A stretch of 64,000 nt of DNA, taken from NCBI RefSeq assembly GCF_000336385.2, contig NZ_HG424620.1, positions 53,294 to 117,293 on the forward strand. The letters are read 5' to 3'. Source of the DNA: Lysobacter antibioticus HS124. GTDB lineage: Bacteria; Pseudomonadota; Gammaproteobacteria; Xanthomonadales; Xanthomonadaceae. Positions within the stretch are counted from its first letter, which is position 1, and every line of letters begins with the position of its first letter. The notes under the pieces are model-generated. The model ran no database searches and had not been told where the DNA came from. It worked only from the letters and a program-made list of their open reading frames with translations. Of this stretch, positions 9,314-20,198 are shown in pieces. The translations under genes were made by a program, and so were the position numbers.

Positions 9314-9319
9314 TATAAT
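9314..9319 (+). promoter_or_regulatory. Candidate -10 box for rplS
   Basis: A perfect TATAAT lies in the 111-bp gap between trmD and rplS, 78 bp before the rplS start. No clear -35 is visible. It would let rplS be expressed above the level of the modification genes. Confidence 0.45.
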
Positions 9320-9396
9320 TAGCCGCTTAGCTGTACCCATGCCATGACGCGGGTCCACGTGCACTCGCGCAACAACTAATCCAACAGGCCGCACCC

Positions 9397-9795
9397 ATGA
9401 ACAAGCCGTCGATCCACACCCTGCTGCAGAATTTCGAAGCCGAACAGGTCCAGCGCAAGCTGCCCGAGTTCAGCCCCGGCGACACCGTCGTCGTCAACGT
9501 GAAGGTCAAGGAAGGCAACCGCGAGCGCGTCCAGGCCTACGAAGGCGTGGTCATCGCGAAGAAGAACGCCGGCCTGAACTCCTCGTTCACCGTGCGCAAG
9601 ATTTCCCACGGCTTCGGCGTCGAGCGCGTGTTCCAGACCCACAGCGCCGTGATCGATTCGGTCAACGTCAAGCGCCGCGGCAAGGTCCGCTCGGGCAAGC
9701 TGTACTACCTGCGCGGCCTGGAAGGCAAGAAGGCGCGCATCAAGGAAGATCTGGCCGCCTACGCGCGCGCCAAGAACGCTCCGACCGCCGAGTAA
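9397..9795 (+). CDS. rplS: 50S ribosomal protein L19
   Basis: A 132-residue protein with the L19 landmarks [45 protein letters not shown] and [16 protein letters not shown], ending in [20 protein letters not shown]19 sits at the 30S-50S interface and contributes to bridges B6 and B8. It is the last gene of the rpsP operon and is followed by a strong UUCG-loop terminator. The C-terminal extension past the KIKE block is short and normal for xanthomonads. Confidence 0.98.
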   Translation: MNKPSIHTLLQNFEAEQVQRKLPEFSPGDTVVVNVKVKEGNRERVQAYEGVVIAKKNAGLNSSFTVRKISHGFGVERVFQTHSAVIDSVNVKRRGKVRSGKLYYLRGLEGKKARIKEDLAAYARAKNAPTAE

Positions 9796-9839
9796 TCGTC
9801 GTCGTAGAGCCTGCGTCGCGCGTATCGCGCGGCGCCCGC

Positions 9840-9863
9840 AACGGCCGCCTTCGGGCGGCCGTT
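9840..9863 (+). terminator. Terminator of the rpsP-rimM-trmD-rplS operon
   Basis: AACGGCCGCC (9840-9849) and GGCGGCCGTT (9854-9863) enclose a TTCG tetraloop. The stem is 10 bp, 45 bp after the rplS stop, with only a weak T-run behind it. Confidence 0.75.
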
Positions 9864-10022
9864 CGCGTTTGCGGCCGCGGCGGGCGTCCAAGGTTCGCCT
9901 GCGCGCCGACGGCCGGTGCGCGCGGACGCTGTGCGCGACGCCCCGGTTCGCGCTAGATTCCCGACGCGGCGTCTGCGCCCGCAGCGTTCGCCATCAGGCC
10001 GCCCCCGCGGCAGGAGCGCACC

Positions 10023-10388
10023 GTGAATCCGGGTTTGTCCGAAGGCGACATCTGCACCTATCTGCGCAGCGACGGCGTGTGGGGCTTCTTTTGGGTGCTG
10101 CGCATCGACGCGTTGGCCGACGGTCGCGACGCCCTGTCGCTGCGCAAGTTCGCCGTGCATGCCCGCGACGAGGTGTTGCGCGAACACCTGGAGGACGTGC
10201 GCGAGCTCAAGAGCCGGCCGCTGGAGGGGCATTTCCCGATCGTCGGCACGCGCGTGGCCGAGGTCGAGCCGCGGGTGATCGGCTCGATGCCGGTGCGCGA
10301 GGACGACCTGGAAGGCTATCGGGTCTGGCGCGCGGCTTACGAGCAGGGCGAGGCCGGCGTATTCACCGTGCCGCTGGAAGAGATCTGA
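10023..10388 (+). CDS. Conserved hypothetical protein, 121 aa
   Basis: This reading frame starts with GTG at 10023 behind CAGGAG and ends just 13 bp before the convergent MATE gene. The protein (MNPGLSEGDICTYLRSDGVWGFFWVLRID...) is soluble and acidic, with a beta-rich first half and a helical middle (HARDEVLREHLEDVRELKSRP). There is no signal peptide or membrane segment. I recognise no family. Codon use follows the normal high-GC third-position pattern, which argues it is real. Confidence 0.7.
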   Translation: MNPGLSEGDICTYLRSDGVWGFFWVLRIDALADGRDALSLRKFAVHARDEVLREHLEDVRELKSRPLEGHFPIVGTRVAEVEPRVIGSMPVREDDLEGYRVWRAAYEQGEAGVFTVPLEEI

Positions 10389-10401
10389 ATCCGCGTCGGC
10401 T

Positions 10402-11919
10402 TCAGTCGGCCTTGGCGGCTACCGCGGCGATGCGGCCGTCGTCCGGGCTGGCGTCGGCGACCGGCGCCGGCGGCTGCGCCGGCACTTCCGCCGGCGCGGC
10501 GATGGTGCGGGCGGCGGCCGGTGCGGCGACGCGCTCAGGCGCGGCCATCATCCGCGCCTTGCGCCAGCCGCCCCAGCGGTAATAGGCGATCGACATCAGC
10601 ATCGAGCACAGCGCGCTGACCGGGAAACTCCACCACAGCGCGTCGGTGCCCAGCGTCGGCTGCAGCCAGGTCGCGAACGGCACCCGGATGCCCCACAGGG
10701 CGAAGCCGAGGATCAGCAGCGGCGGAATCACCGCGCCGGTGGCGCGTACCACGCCGGAGATCACGAAGCTGACGCCGAAGAACAGGAACGACCACACCGA
10801 GATGTGGTTGAGGTGGCGGGCGATCTCGAACGAGGCGCTGCCCTCGGGCAGGAACAGCGCCAGGGTATAGCGGTCGAACAGGATCAGCGGGGCGATCAGC
10901 GCGCCGGTCATGAGGAAGTTGAACATCGTGCCGGTGCGGGCCGCCGCGCCGACCCGGTCCCAGCGCCCGGCGCCGACGCTTTGCGCGGCGATCGAGGAAC
11001 AGGCCGCGCCGATCGCCATCGCCGGCATCTGCACATAGGTCCACAACTGCAGCGCGGCGCCGTAGCCGGCGGCGGTGACGGTGCCGTGGGCGTTGACCAG
11101 CGAGATCATCGCGATCATCGCCAGCGAGATCAGCACCATTTGCAGGCCCATCGGCACGCCTTTGACGATCAGCGCGCGCAGCACGTCGGGATCGATCTTC
11201 AACAGGTGCGCGTCTTGCCGGCCCAGCCACAACGGATGGCGCTTGCGCCGCAGGTGCAGCAGCATCGCCGCCAGGCTCACGCCCTGGGCGAAGAAGGTCG
11301 AGGCCGCCGAGCCGGCGATGCCCAGCGCCGGCACCGGCCCCCAGCCGAAGATCAGCAGCGGGTTGAGGGCGATGTCCAGCGCCACCGACAGCAACAGGAA
11401 GCGGAACGGCGTGCGCGAATCGCCGGCGCCGCGCAGCGCCGCGGAGACGAAGGCGAAGGCGTACAGGAACGGCATCGACAGGAAAATCACCTGCAGGTAC
11501 TGCTCGGCCAGCGGCAGCGCCGCGGCCGGCGTGCCCATCGCGCGCAGCACCGGGTCGGCGAGGAACCAGCCGGCCGCGGCGATCAGCGCCGACAGGCCGA
11601 TGAAGAAGCTGGCGCTGGTGCCCATGACCCGCCGCGCGCGGGCGAGGTCGCGCGCGCCGGTGGCCTGGCCGATCAGGATCGTCGCGGCCATGCCGATGCC
11701 GAAGATCGAGCCGATCAGGAAGAACATGATGTTGTTGGCGTTCGCGGTCGCGGTCAACGCGGCCTCGCCGAGGTAGCGCCCGACCCAGATCGAATTGATC
11801 GAGCCGTTGAGTGATTGCGCTGCGTTGCCGGCCATGATCGGCAGCGCGAACGAGATCATGGTGCGGCCGATCGGGCCTTCGGTCAGCAGATGGCTGCCGC
11901 GGGCGTGGCTGGAGGACAT
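10402..11919 (-). CDS. MATE-family multidrug efflux transporter
   Basis: A 505-residue membrane protein with about 12 transmembrane segments in two homologous halves, the MATE architecture. N-terminal signature: PIGRTMISFALPIMAGNAAQSL; the second half begins near VLRALIVKGVPMGLQMVLIS. Such proteins exchange Na+ or H+ for cationic drugs or secondary metabolites across the inner membrane. The last 50 residues form an Ala/Pro-rich cytoplasmic tail (APERVAAPAAARTIAAPAEVP), longer than usual. No regulator is adjacent. Confidence 0.93.
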   Translation of the reverse strand: MSSSHARGSHLLTEGPIGRTMISFALPIMAGNAAQSLNGSINSIWVGRYLGEAALTATANANNIMFFLIGSIFGIGMAATILIGQATGARDLARARRVMGTSASFFIGLSALIAAAGWFLADPVLRAMGTPAAALPLAEQYLQVIFLSMPFLYAFAFVSAALRGAGDSRTPFRFLLLSVALDIALNPLLIFGWGPVPALGIAGSAASTFFAQGVSLAAMLLHLRRKRHPLWLGRQDAHLLKIDPDVLRALIVKGVPMGLQMVLISLAMIAMISLVNAHGTVTAAGYGAALQLWTYVQMPAMAIGAACSSIAAQSVGAGRWDRVGAAARTGTMFNFLMTGALIAPLILFDRYTLALFLPEGSASFEIARHLNHISVWSFLFFGVSFVISGVVRATGAVIPPLLILGFALWGIRVPFATWLQPTLGTDALWWSFPVSALCSMLMSIAYYRWGGWRKARMMAAPERVAAPAAARTIAAPAEVPAQPPAPVADASPDDGRIAAVAAKAD

Positions 11920-12200
11920 GAGGCGGTCCGGGCGGGGATGGGGAAGTATGCCGCCAACGCGGTGAGCGGACCGTGGCCGCAGGTGCCGATGCGTGAGCGG
12001 ACGTGACCGGTGTTCACCGGGCGTCGCGGGCTGCGGCGCGCGACCGGTCGTCTTCGGCGCTGCGTGCCGATGGCGCGCGATCTCGGGGGCGGCGGGACCC
12101 TCGCGGCGGCGGCCGTCCCGATTGCCGGTCGTCCGCCGCGGCGCGCCTGCGGTCGCGTGTCCGCTGTCCGGTCACGATCGCGGTGGTATCGTTCGCGACG

Positions 12201-12620
12201 ATGAGCGACCAGCACGAATCCAAAGTCGCGCCGCAAGCGTCGGTCCGCCTGGACCTGTGGCTGTGGGCCGCGCGTTTCTTCAAGACCCGCAGTCTCGCAC
12301 GGCAGGCGGTGGGGACCGGGAAGGTCGAGGTCGGCGGCCAGCGCGCCAAGGCCTCGCGTGCGGTGCGCGTCGGCGATGCGATGCGGGTGGCGCGCGGCGA
12401 GGAAGCGTTCGAGATCGTCGTGCTCGGCCTCAGCGACACCCGCGGCCCGGCCAGCGTTGCGCAGACGCTCTACGCCGAAAGCGAAGCTTCGCGTCTGGCC
12501 CGCGAGCAGGCGCGCGCCATGCGCGTGGCCGAGCGCACCGGTTATCGCGCGCCGGAAACCAAGCCGGACAAACGTGCGCGGCGGTTGATCCGCGCGTTGG
12601 GCGATATCGACGCGATGTGA
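12201..12620 (+). CDS. hslR: S4-domain RNA-binding heat-shock protein Hsp15
   Basis: A 139-residue protein. The S4 domain is clear: VRLDLWLWAARFFKTRSLARQAV (about residues 15-37) followed by GKVEVGGQRAKASRAVRVGD. The basic C-terminal tail GYRAPETKPDKRARRLIRAL matches Hsp15. Hsp15 binds 50S subunits carrying stalled peptidyl-tRNA and helps recycle them, which is worth noting because a release-factor-like AAA+ protein lies nearby. The ATG at 12201 is chosen; longer upstream readings have no support. Confidence 0.93.
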   Translation: MSDQHESKVAPQASVRLDLWLWAARFFKTRSLARQAVGTGKVEVGGQRAKASRAVRVGDAMRVARGEEAFEIVVLGLSDTRGPASVAQTLYAESEASRLAREQARAMRVAERTGYRAPETKPDKRARRLIRALGDIDAM

Positions 12621-12846
12621 GGCATCGCCGCGCGTCTCGCCCGCGATGCCCGCGCCGGCGCGCATCCGCCGGCCTCGCAGCCATGTCGCGATAGCGCCCT
12701 GGATTCGCGCCTTCGCCGGAACGGCGGTAGGCAGGGCTCGCCGCGCTTTTCGTTCGCCTGCGCGCTCCCCGGCCCTCATGCCCGCGCCGGCCGGCCTCCA
12801 GAAACTTCAGCACCGTGCCGAGCCGATCATGCGCCGCGCAGATGCG

Positions 12847-12873
12847 CGAACGGCCGCGCAAGGCGGCCGTTCG
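12847..12873. terminator. Hairpin between convergent hslR and DUF937 genes
   Basis: CGAACGGCCGC (12847-12857) pairs with GCGGCCGTTCG (12863-12873) around a five-base loop. It sits between convergent genes, so it may terminate both; T-runs are absent. Confidence 0.6.
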
Positions 12874-12906
12874 GCAAGTTCCGGCGCGGGCGCCGGAAGG
12901 CGGGGC

Positions 12907-13536
12907 TCAGCGCTTGCCGCCGAGCAGGCTGCCGCCGATCTTGAGCAAGTCGCCGAGGCCGAGCTGGCCGTCGCCGTCCTGGTCGAGCACCGCGCCGAGC
13001 AGGCCGCTGGTGGCGTCCTGCTGCTGGATGCGCTGATGCTCCTGGCCCAGCACTTGGCCCAGTTGCTGCGGCGAGGCCGCGGCCTGATTGCCGCCGGAAA
13101 GCATGCGCTGGGCGAGGTAGGACAGCACGATCGGCGCGAGCATCTTCAGCAAGGCGCTGGCCTGGTTGCCGCCGAGGCCGGTGCTCTGGCCCAGGCCCTG
13201 CGCCGCGGCCTCTTCGCGGCCGCCGAAAATGTGGCCGAGGATGCCGGCACCGTCGGTCTGGCGGCCGCCGCCGCCGCCGAGCACCGCGCCGAGCACGCTG
13301 CCTAAGTCCAGGCCGCTGCCGCCGCCGCCCGCATGATCGCGTTGCAGGGCGCCGAACAGCGCTTCCGCGCCCTGCGGCTGGCTGGCGTTGCGGCCCAGCG
13401 CGCCGAGCAGCAACGGCAGCGCCGCGCCGACTGCGCTCTGGGTTTGCGGCCCCGACAGGCCGAGCTGGCTGCCCAGCTGCGCGAGCGGCTGGCCCTGGAG
13501 TTGGTTGAGGAGATCGTCGGTCAGCGAAGCGCTCAT
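12907..13536 (-). CDS. DUF937 (YidB-like) protein with C-terminal Ca-binding-like loop
   Basis: A 209-residue Gly/Leu/Gln-rich protein. The DUF937 region covers most of it, with [20 protein letters not shown] near the start and [18 protein letters not shown] repeats. At the C-terminus [21 protein letters not shown] (about residues 185-205) looks like an EF-hand or dockerin-type calcium loop (D-x-D-G-D-G-x-L-x-x-x-D). No signal peptide is obvious, so a cytoplasmic or peripherally bound location is likely. The function of DUF937 proteins is not established. Confidence 0.8.
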   Translation of the reverse strand: MSASLTDDLLNQLQGQPLAQLGSQLGLSGPQTQSAVGAALPLLLGALGRNASQPQGAEALFGALQRDHAGGGGSGLDLGSVLGAVLGGGGGRQTDGAGILGHIFGGREEAAAQGLGQSTGLGGNQASALLKMLAPIVLSYLAQRMLSGGNQAAASPQQLGQVLGQEHQRIQQQDATSGLLGAVLDQDGDGQLGLGDLLKIGGSLLGGKR

Positions 13537-13676
13537 CGGGGTGGTCCGTTGCGAGGAATCCAGATGCTAGCGCCCGCCAGTGAGCGCGGGGTGAGATTTG
13601 CGGTTTTTTTTCGCTGGCACATTAGTCGGCCGATGGACGGGCATTCGACGATGATCGATGGCGTTCGCGTCGACTG

Positions 13677-13709
13677 AAAAACCGACGCCCGGCCGGAGCC
13701 GGGCGTCGG
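13677..13709 (-). terminator. Rho-independent terminator of katG
   Basis: Perfect 12-bp arms (13682-13693 and 13698-13709) with a four-base loop are followed, reading on the minus strand, by five T residues (13681-13677). It lies about 70 bp after the katG stop. Confidence 0.88.
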
Positions 13710-13780
13710 AGGTCGCGGACACGGCTCCGCGACGGGGAAGCGCTGCGGACGCGATGAGCGCGCCCGCCGTCGCGGCCCGA

Positions 13781-16468
<2,688 letters not shown>

Positions 16469-16678
16469 ATGAAGCGTATCGATGCGACCCGTGCGGCGTT
16501 CGTCGCGCTGGTGTTCGGGCTGGGCTTCGGCGCCACCGCGTTGGCCTACGACCCCGACTGCTACAGCGCCTGCCAGGAATTGATGAACGATTGCCGCGCG
16601 CAGGTCCCGCCGGGCGGCAGCAGCGCCCATTGCAGCCGCGCCTACCGCGAGTGCCTGGCCGGTTGCGAGACCGGCTGA
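16469..16678 (+). CDS. Small secreted cysteine-rich protein, 69 aa
   Basis: The start at 16469 lies behind AAGGAGAG, an excellent ribosome site. The first 26 residues (MKRIDATRAAFVALVFGLGF...ALA) form a classical signal peptide. The mature 43-residue peptide (YDPDCYSACQELMND...) has six Cys in the pattern CxxxC-x6-C-x11-C-x6-C-x3-C, so three disulfides are possible. It has the look of a small helical-hairpin periplasmic or secreted peptide. I do not recognise the family. It is too small for most predictors but well supported by signal peptide and ribosome site. Confidence 0.78.
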   Translation: MKRIDATRAAFVALVFGLGFGATALAYDPDCYSACQELMNDCRAQVPPGGSSAHCSRAYRECLAGCETG

Positions 16679-16729
16679 TGTACCGGCGCGGCGGACGTCC
16701 GCGTCCGCCGCGCGCCGCGCCGTCGCGGC

Positions 16730-19700
16730 TCAACCGTTCTGGATCACGTCGAACTCGCCGCCGAGCACGCGGTCGAGACGGCCGCTGCGCCAGCCGCGCA
16801 CGCCATCGCGCACCAGCGGCGACGGGGCGTGGCGGTAGCGGCGGACGATGCGCCGTTCGCCGTCGCCGGCCGCCTGCGGCGTGCGTGCGCGGCCGGGCAG
16901 GTCGGGCGCGACCTGCACCGACAACGAAACCCGCTGGGTCACGCCATCGTCCTGCTCTTCGTAGACGTGCAGGCCGGATTCGTCCTGCAGCAGGTCGTAG
17001 GCGCCGAAGCCGCTGACCGCGAGCCAGGCCCGGCAGCGCTCGGCATCCTGGCGCAGCACTTCCACCCGCATATTGCGTCGCTGCGCCCAGGCCAGGTACA
17101 TGCCGAGCAGGCGCTGCCACCACAGGCGCAGCTCGGCGCCGTGGCGCTGCTGCGCGGCCGCGTCGGCGTCGATTTCCAGCAGTGCGTCCTGCGGCCGCTG
17201 CGCGCGCAGCGCGGCGACCGCCGGGTCGAGCAGGAACAGCAACTGCGCCAGGCGCCCGGCGAACTCGTCGTTGCCGCCGTCCTGGTGCAGGCGCCGGTGC
17301 AGGCGGCGGGCGGTGTCGAGCGCGCTCTCGATGCGGTCGCGGCGTTCGATCCGGTCGAGCACGCCGTGGCGATCGGGCGCCGACCAGAATTCGGCCTGGG
17401 CCATGCGGGCGTAGTCGGCGTCGCGGGCCGCGCTCCAGTCGCCGTCGTCGACGGCGTTTTCCAGATGCTGCAAGTGCGCGTCCAGGCGAGCGGCCGTCTC
17501 GGTGCCGGCGGCCGGCGAATAGACCAGGTCGCGCAGATCGCCAAGCGCCGCCGCCGTCGCGCGGTCGCGCCCGGCCGCGGCGGTCTGCGCCGAGGCATCG
17601 GGATCGATGAACTGCACCTCGAGCCGGTCGCCGGCGCTGCGCACGAACAGAAACTGGTCGCCCTGCGGCGCGCGGTGTTCGACGATGCTGCGCGCCAGCG
17701 GCGCCAGCAGGTAGTGCTCGATGGCCCGGCGCAGCGGGCGCGCGCCGAGATCGGGGGTGAAGCCGCGGTCGAGCAGGAATTCGATCGCCGAGGGCTCCCA
17801 TTCCACCGCCCAGTCGCGGTTGCGCAGGCCGCGCCGGGTCAGCACGCGCTTGAGTTCCTTGTGCAGGATCTCGCGCATCAGGCTGCGGTCGAGCGGGTTG
17901 AACAGCACCACCCGGTCGAGGCGGTTGATGAACTCGCGACGGAAGGTCTCGAACAGCGCCTTCTCCACCGCGTCGCGCGAGTAGCCGCCGCGCACCGCGG
18001 TGAAGCCGGGGCCGGCGTTGCGCGAGATGGTCGAGCCGACGTTGCTGGTGAGGATGATGATGCTGTGGCGGAAGTCGGCGGTGTGGCCGCTGCGGTCGCT
18101 GAGGCGGGCGTCGTCGAACACCTGCAGGAACAGGTCCCAGACCTTGGGGTGGGCTTTCTCGAATTCGTCCAGCAGCACCACCGAGAACGGCTGCTCGCGG
18201 ATGCGCGCGGTCAGCGAACGCACGCCGCCGCTGCCGCCGCCGTCGTCGGCGGTCAGGCGCCAGGCCGAGTCCTCGGACTGGAACTCGCTCATGTCCAGCC
18301 GCAGCAGACGCTCGTCGCTGCCGAACAGCAGCTCGCCGAGCGCCTTGGCCAGCTCGGTCTTGCCGGTGCCGGTGGGGCCGGCGAACAGGAACACGCCGAT
18401 CGGCCGCGCGCTGTCGATCAGGCCGGCCTTGAGCAGGGCGATGCGGTCGAGCAGGGCGTCGACGGCTTCGTCCTGGCCGAGCACGCGTTGGCGGAAGAAA
18501 CCGCGCAGCCGCTCCAGGTCCAGACTCTGGCGGTCGTCGACGATGTCCAGCGGCAGGCCGCTGCGTTCGGCCACCGTCGCCAACAGGCGCTCGCCGTCCA
18601 GCGGCAGCGCCGGCGGCGGCTGGTTCAGCGCGCCCTGCAGGGCGTCGCCGAGCAGGCGCAGCAGGCGCCCGGGCTCCTGCTGCTCGGGGAAGTACTGCGC
18701 GGCCATGCGCGCGGCTTCGGCCAGGGTGCGCTCGTCGGCGACTTCGCGGCCCAGGCGCGCGGCTTCCAGGCGCGCCCATTCGCTGGCGATCGGCGCCAGC
18801 GCGGCCGGGTCCAGCGGCGCCAGCTGCAGCAGTTCGAAGTGATGCTTGATCACCGGACGCGCGACCAGCAGTTCGGCCAACTGGCGCGGGGTCACCTCGC
18901 CGATCAGGCGCAGCTGGCCGCGCTCGATCGCCGGCAGCACCAAGTCGAGCAGGCCGCGCGGGTCGCGCGAATGCGCGCCCTTGGCCAGCAGGTCGAAGAA
19001 CTCCGGCGCGCGCCACAGCGCGCGTCGGCGGTCGAGCACGGCGAGCATTTCGCGCACGCGCCCTTCCAGTTCGCCGATGTAGCTCTGTCCGGACAGCACT
19101 TCCGCCGCCGAGGCTTCGAACACCAGCCAGCCGTCGCCTTGCAGGCGTTCGACCAGCAAGTCGACCAGCACGGTCTTGCCGACGCCGTGTTCGCCGACCA
19201 CCAGCACCGAGCCGCCGCCGTCGCCGTCGAAGGACTCGCGCAGGCGTTGCAATTGCTGCGCCAGCGCATCGTGGACGATGCGCACGGCCGGCTTGGGGCT
19301 GGGATTGACCCGGCCGAAGGCGCCGAGCACGCGGGTCTCGCGGCGCGCGCCGGCGATGCCGTCGAGCCGGTCCAGCAAGGGCTGCAGCAGCGGCGACTGG
19401 AACTTCTGCAGCAGCTCGCGCAAGTGCGCGGCCTGTTGTTCGTCGAGTTCGTCCAGGCCCTCGGGCGCCGGCGCCGGCGGGAAGGCGGCGGCCCATTGCA
19501 GGTAGTCGCGCAGTTGTTGCCGGGTCGGGGCGAAGTCCCACCACCAGGCCTGCGCGTACCGCATCAGCCGCGGCAAGGCGCTTGCGTCCGGCTGCCGTTG
19601 CAGGTGTTCGAGCAGGAAGTGCAGCGGATAGCCGCCGAACTGGCCGGCGTGGTCGACGACCGCGTCCAGCGCCACGTCGGTGCGTCGCGGCAGGGCCTTG

Positions 19701-20092
19701 GCGATCATCGACTGCAGCACGTAGCCGCTGCCGTTGAGATGGCGCAGCAGTTCCTCGGCGCTGAAGGCCTCGCCGGCGAGCAGGTCGGCGCCCTGGTGGA
19801 ATTCGGCCAGGGCGAGCAGGTCCTGCGGGCGCTGGATGCGTTCGTCGACCGCATCGATGCGGCGGATCAGCGCGAACAGGCGGTCCTGCGGGGTTTCCTC
19901 GCCGGTCTGCGCGACCGGCGGCGTGGCATCGCCGCTCTCGCCCTCATCGGCGCTGGCATGCGCGGTGTCGTCGTCGCCGGCGTCGCCGGTTGCGGCGAGG
20001 GCCGATTGCGCATTCGCCGGCGGCGGCGTTCGGTAGAGACGGGCGAGAATCAGGCCAGCGACCACGCCGACCACGAATAACAAGGCTTCCAC
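16730..20092 (-). CDS. Membrane-anchored double AAA+ (ClpB-like) ATPase with C-terminal degenerate release-factor-2 domain
   Basis: An 1120-residue protein. Residues 1-20 (MEALLFVVGVVAGLILARLY) form one membrane anchor, followed by an acidic linker and an alpha-helical region. AAA module 1 has Walker A GEHGVGKTVLV near residue 300; AAA module 2 has GPTGTGKTELAKALGELLFG near 572, Walker B VVLLDEFEKAHPKVWDLFLQ and sensor ILTSN, in the order of ClpA/ClpB. No IGF/LGF loop for ClpP binding was found by eye. The last 270 residues read as RF2: EFWSAPDRHGVLDRIERRD, MYLAWAQRRNMRVEVLRQD, AYDLLQDESGLHVYEEQ and YRHAPSPLVRDGVRGWRSG follow the RF2 order, but the GGQ domain and SPF motif are missing. I infer a ribosome- or translation-linked remodelling ATPase; this is not established. 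Confidence 0.85.
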   Translation of the reverse strand: MEALLFVVGVVAGLILARLYRTPPPANAQSALAATGDAGDDDTAHASADEGESGDATPPVAQTGEETPQDRLFALIRRIDAVDERIQRPQDLLALAEFHQGADLLAGEAFSAEELLRHLNGSGYVLQSMIAKALPRRTDVALDAVVDHAGQFGGYPLHFLLEHLQRQPDASALPRLMRYAQAWWWDFAPTRQQLRDYLQWAAAFPPAPAPEGLDELDEQQAAHLRELLQKFQSPLLQPLLDRLDGIAGARRETRVLGAFGRVNPSPKPAVRIVHDALAQQLQRLRESFDGDGGGSVLVVGEHGVGKTVLVDLLVERLQGDGWLVFEASAAEVLSGQSYIGELEGRVREMLAVLDRRRALWRAPEFFDLLAKGAHSRDPRGLLDLVLPAIERGQLRLIGEVTPRQLAELLVARPVIKHHFELLQLAPLDPAALAPIASEWARLEAARLGREVADERTLAEAARMAAQYFPEQQEPGRLLRLLGDALQGALNQPPPALPLDGERLLATVAERSGLPLDIVDDRQSLDLERLRGFFRQRVLGQDEAVDALLDRIALLKAGLIDSARPIGVFLFAGPTGTGKTELAKALGELLFGSDERLLRLDMSEFQSEDSAWRLTADDGGGSGGVRSLTARIREQPFSVVLLDEFEKAHPKVWDLFLQVFDDARLSDRSGHTADFRHSIIILTSNVGSTISRNAGPGFTAVRGGYSRDAVEKALFETFRREFINRLDRVVLFNPLDRSLMREILHKELKRVLTRRGLRNRDWAVEWEPSAIEFLLDRGFTPDLGARPLRRAIEHYLLAPLARSIVEHRAPQGDQFLFVRSAGDRLEVQFIDPDASAQTAAAGRDRATAAALGDLRDLVYSPAAGTETAARLDAHLQHLENAVDDGDWSAARDADYARMAQAEFWSAPDRHGVLDRIERRDRIESALDTARRLHRRLHQDGGNDEFAGRLAQLLFLLDPAVAALRAQRPQDALLEIDADAAAQQRHGAELRLWWQRLLGMYLAWAQRRNMRVEVLRQDAERCRAWLAVSGFGAYDLLQDESGLHVYEEQDDGVTQRVSLSVQVAPDLPGRARTPQAAGDGERRIVRRYRHAPSPLVRDGVRGWRSGRLDRVLGGEFDVIQNG
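16733..17540 (-). other. RF2-like pseudo-release-factor domain within the AAA+ ATPase
   Basis: Residues about 852-1119. In E. coli RF2 the corresponding strings are DVWNEPERAQALGKERSSL, MYLRWAESRGFKTEII, YAYGWLRTETGVHRLVR and YVLDDSRIKDTRTGVETRN, recalled from memory. The region between GLHVYEEQ and RRIVRRYRH is only about 35 residues here, against over 100 in RF2, so the GGQ-bearing domain is absent. Confidence 0.65.
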
Positions 20093-20168
20093 GAGCGCTC
20101 CGGTGTCCGTTCCGGGCGTCAGTGTAGCGGTGGCCGCGCGCCGGGGACTGCGAACGCAGGAGGCGAAA

Positions 20169-20194
20169 CCGCGCCCGGGCCGAGCCGGGCGCGG
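20169..20194 (-). terminator. Candidate terminator of mutS
   Basis: CCGCGCCCGG (20169-20178) pairs with CCGGGCGCGG (20185-20194) around a six-base loop, just past the mutS stop. On the minus strand it is followed only by TTTCGCC, a short T-run. Confidence 0.5.
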
Positions 20195-20198
20195 CGGC

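Noticed and set aside
16829..20080. 1083-codon plus-strand frame opposite the AAA+ ATPase
   Set aside because: Same type of antisense shadow; no motifs, while the minus frame has both Walker A motifs.
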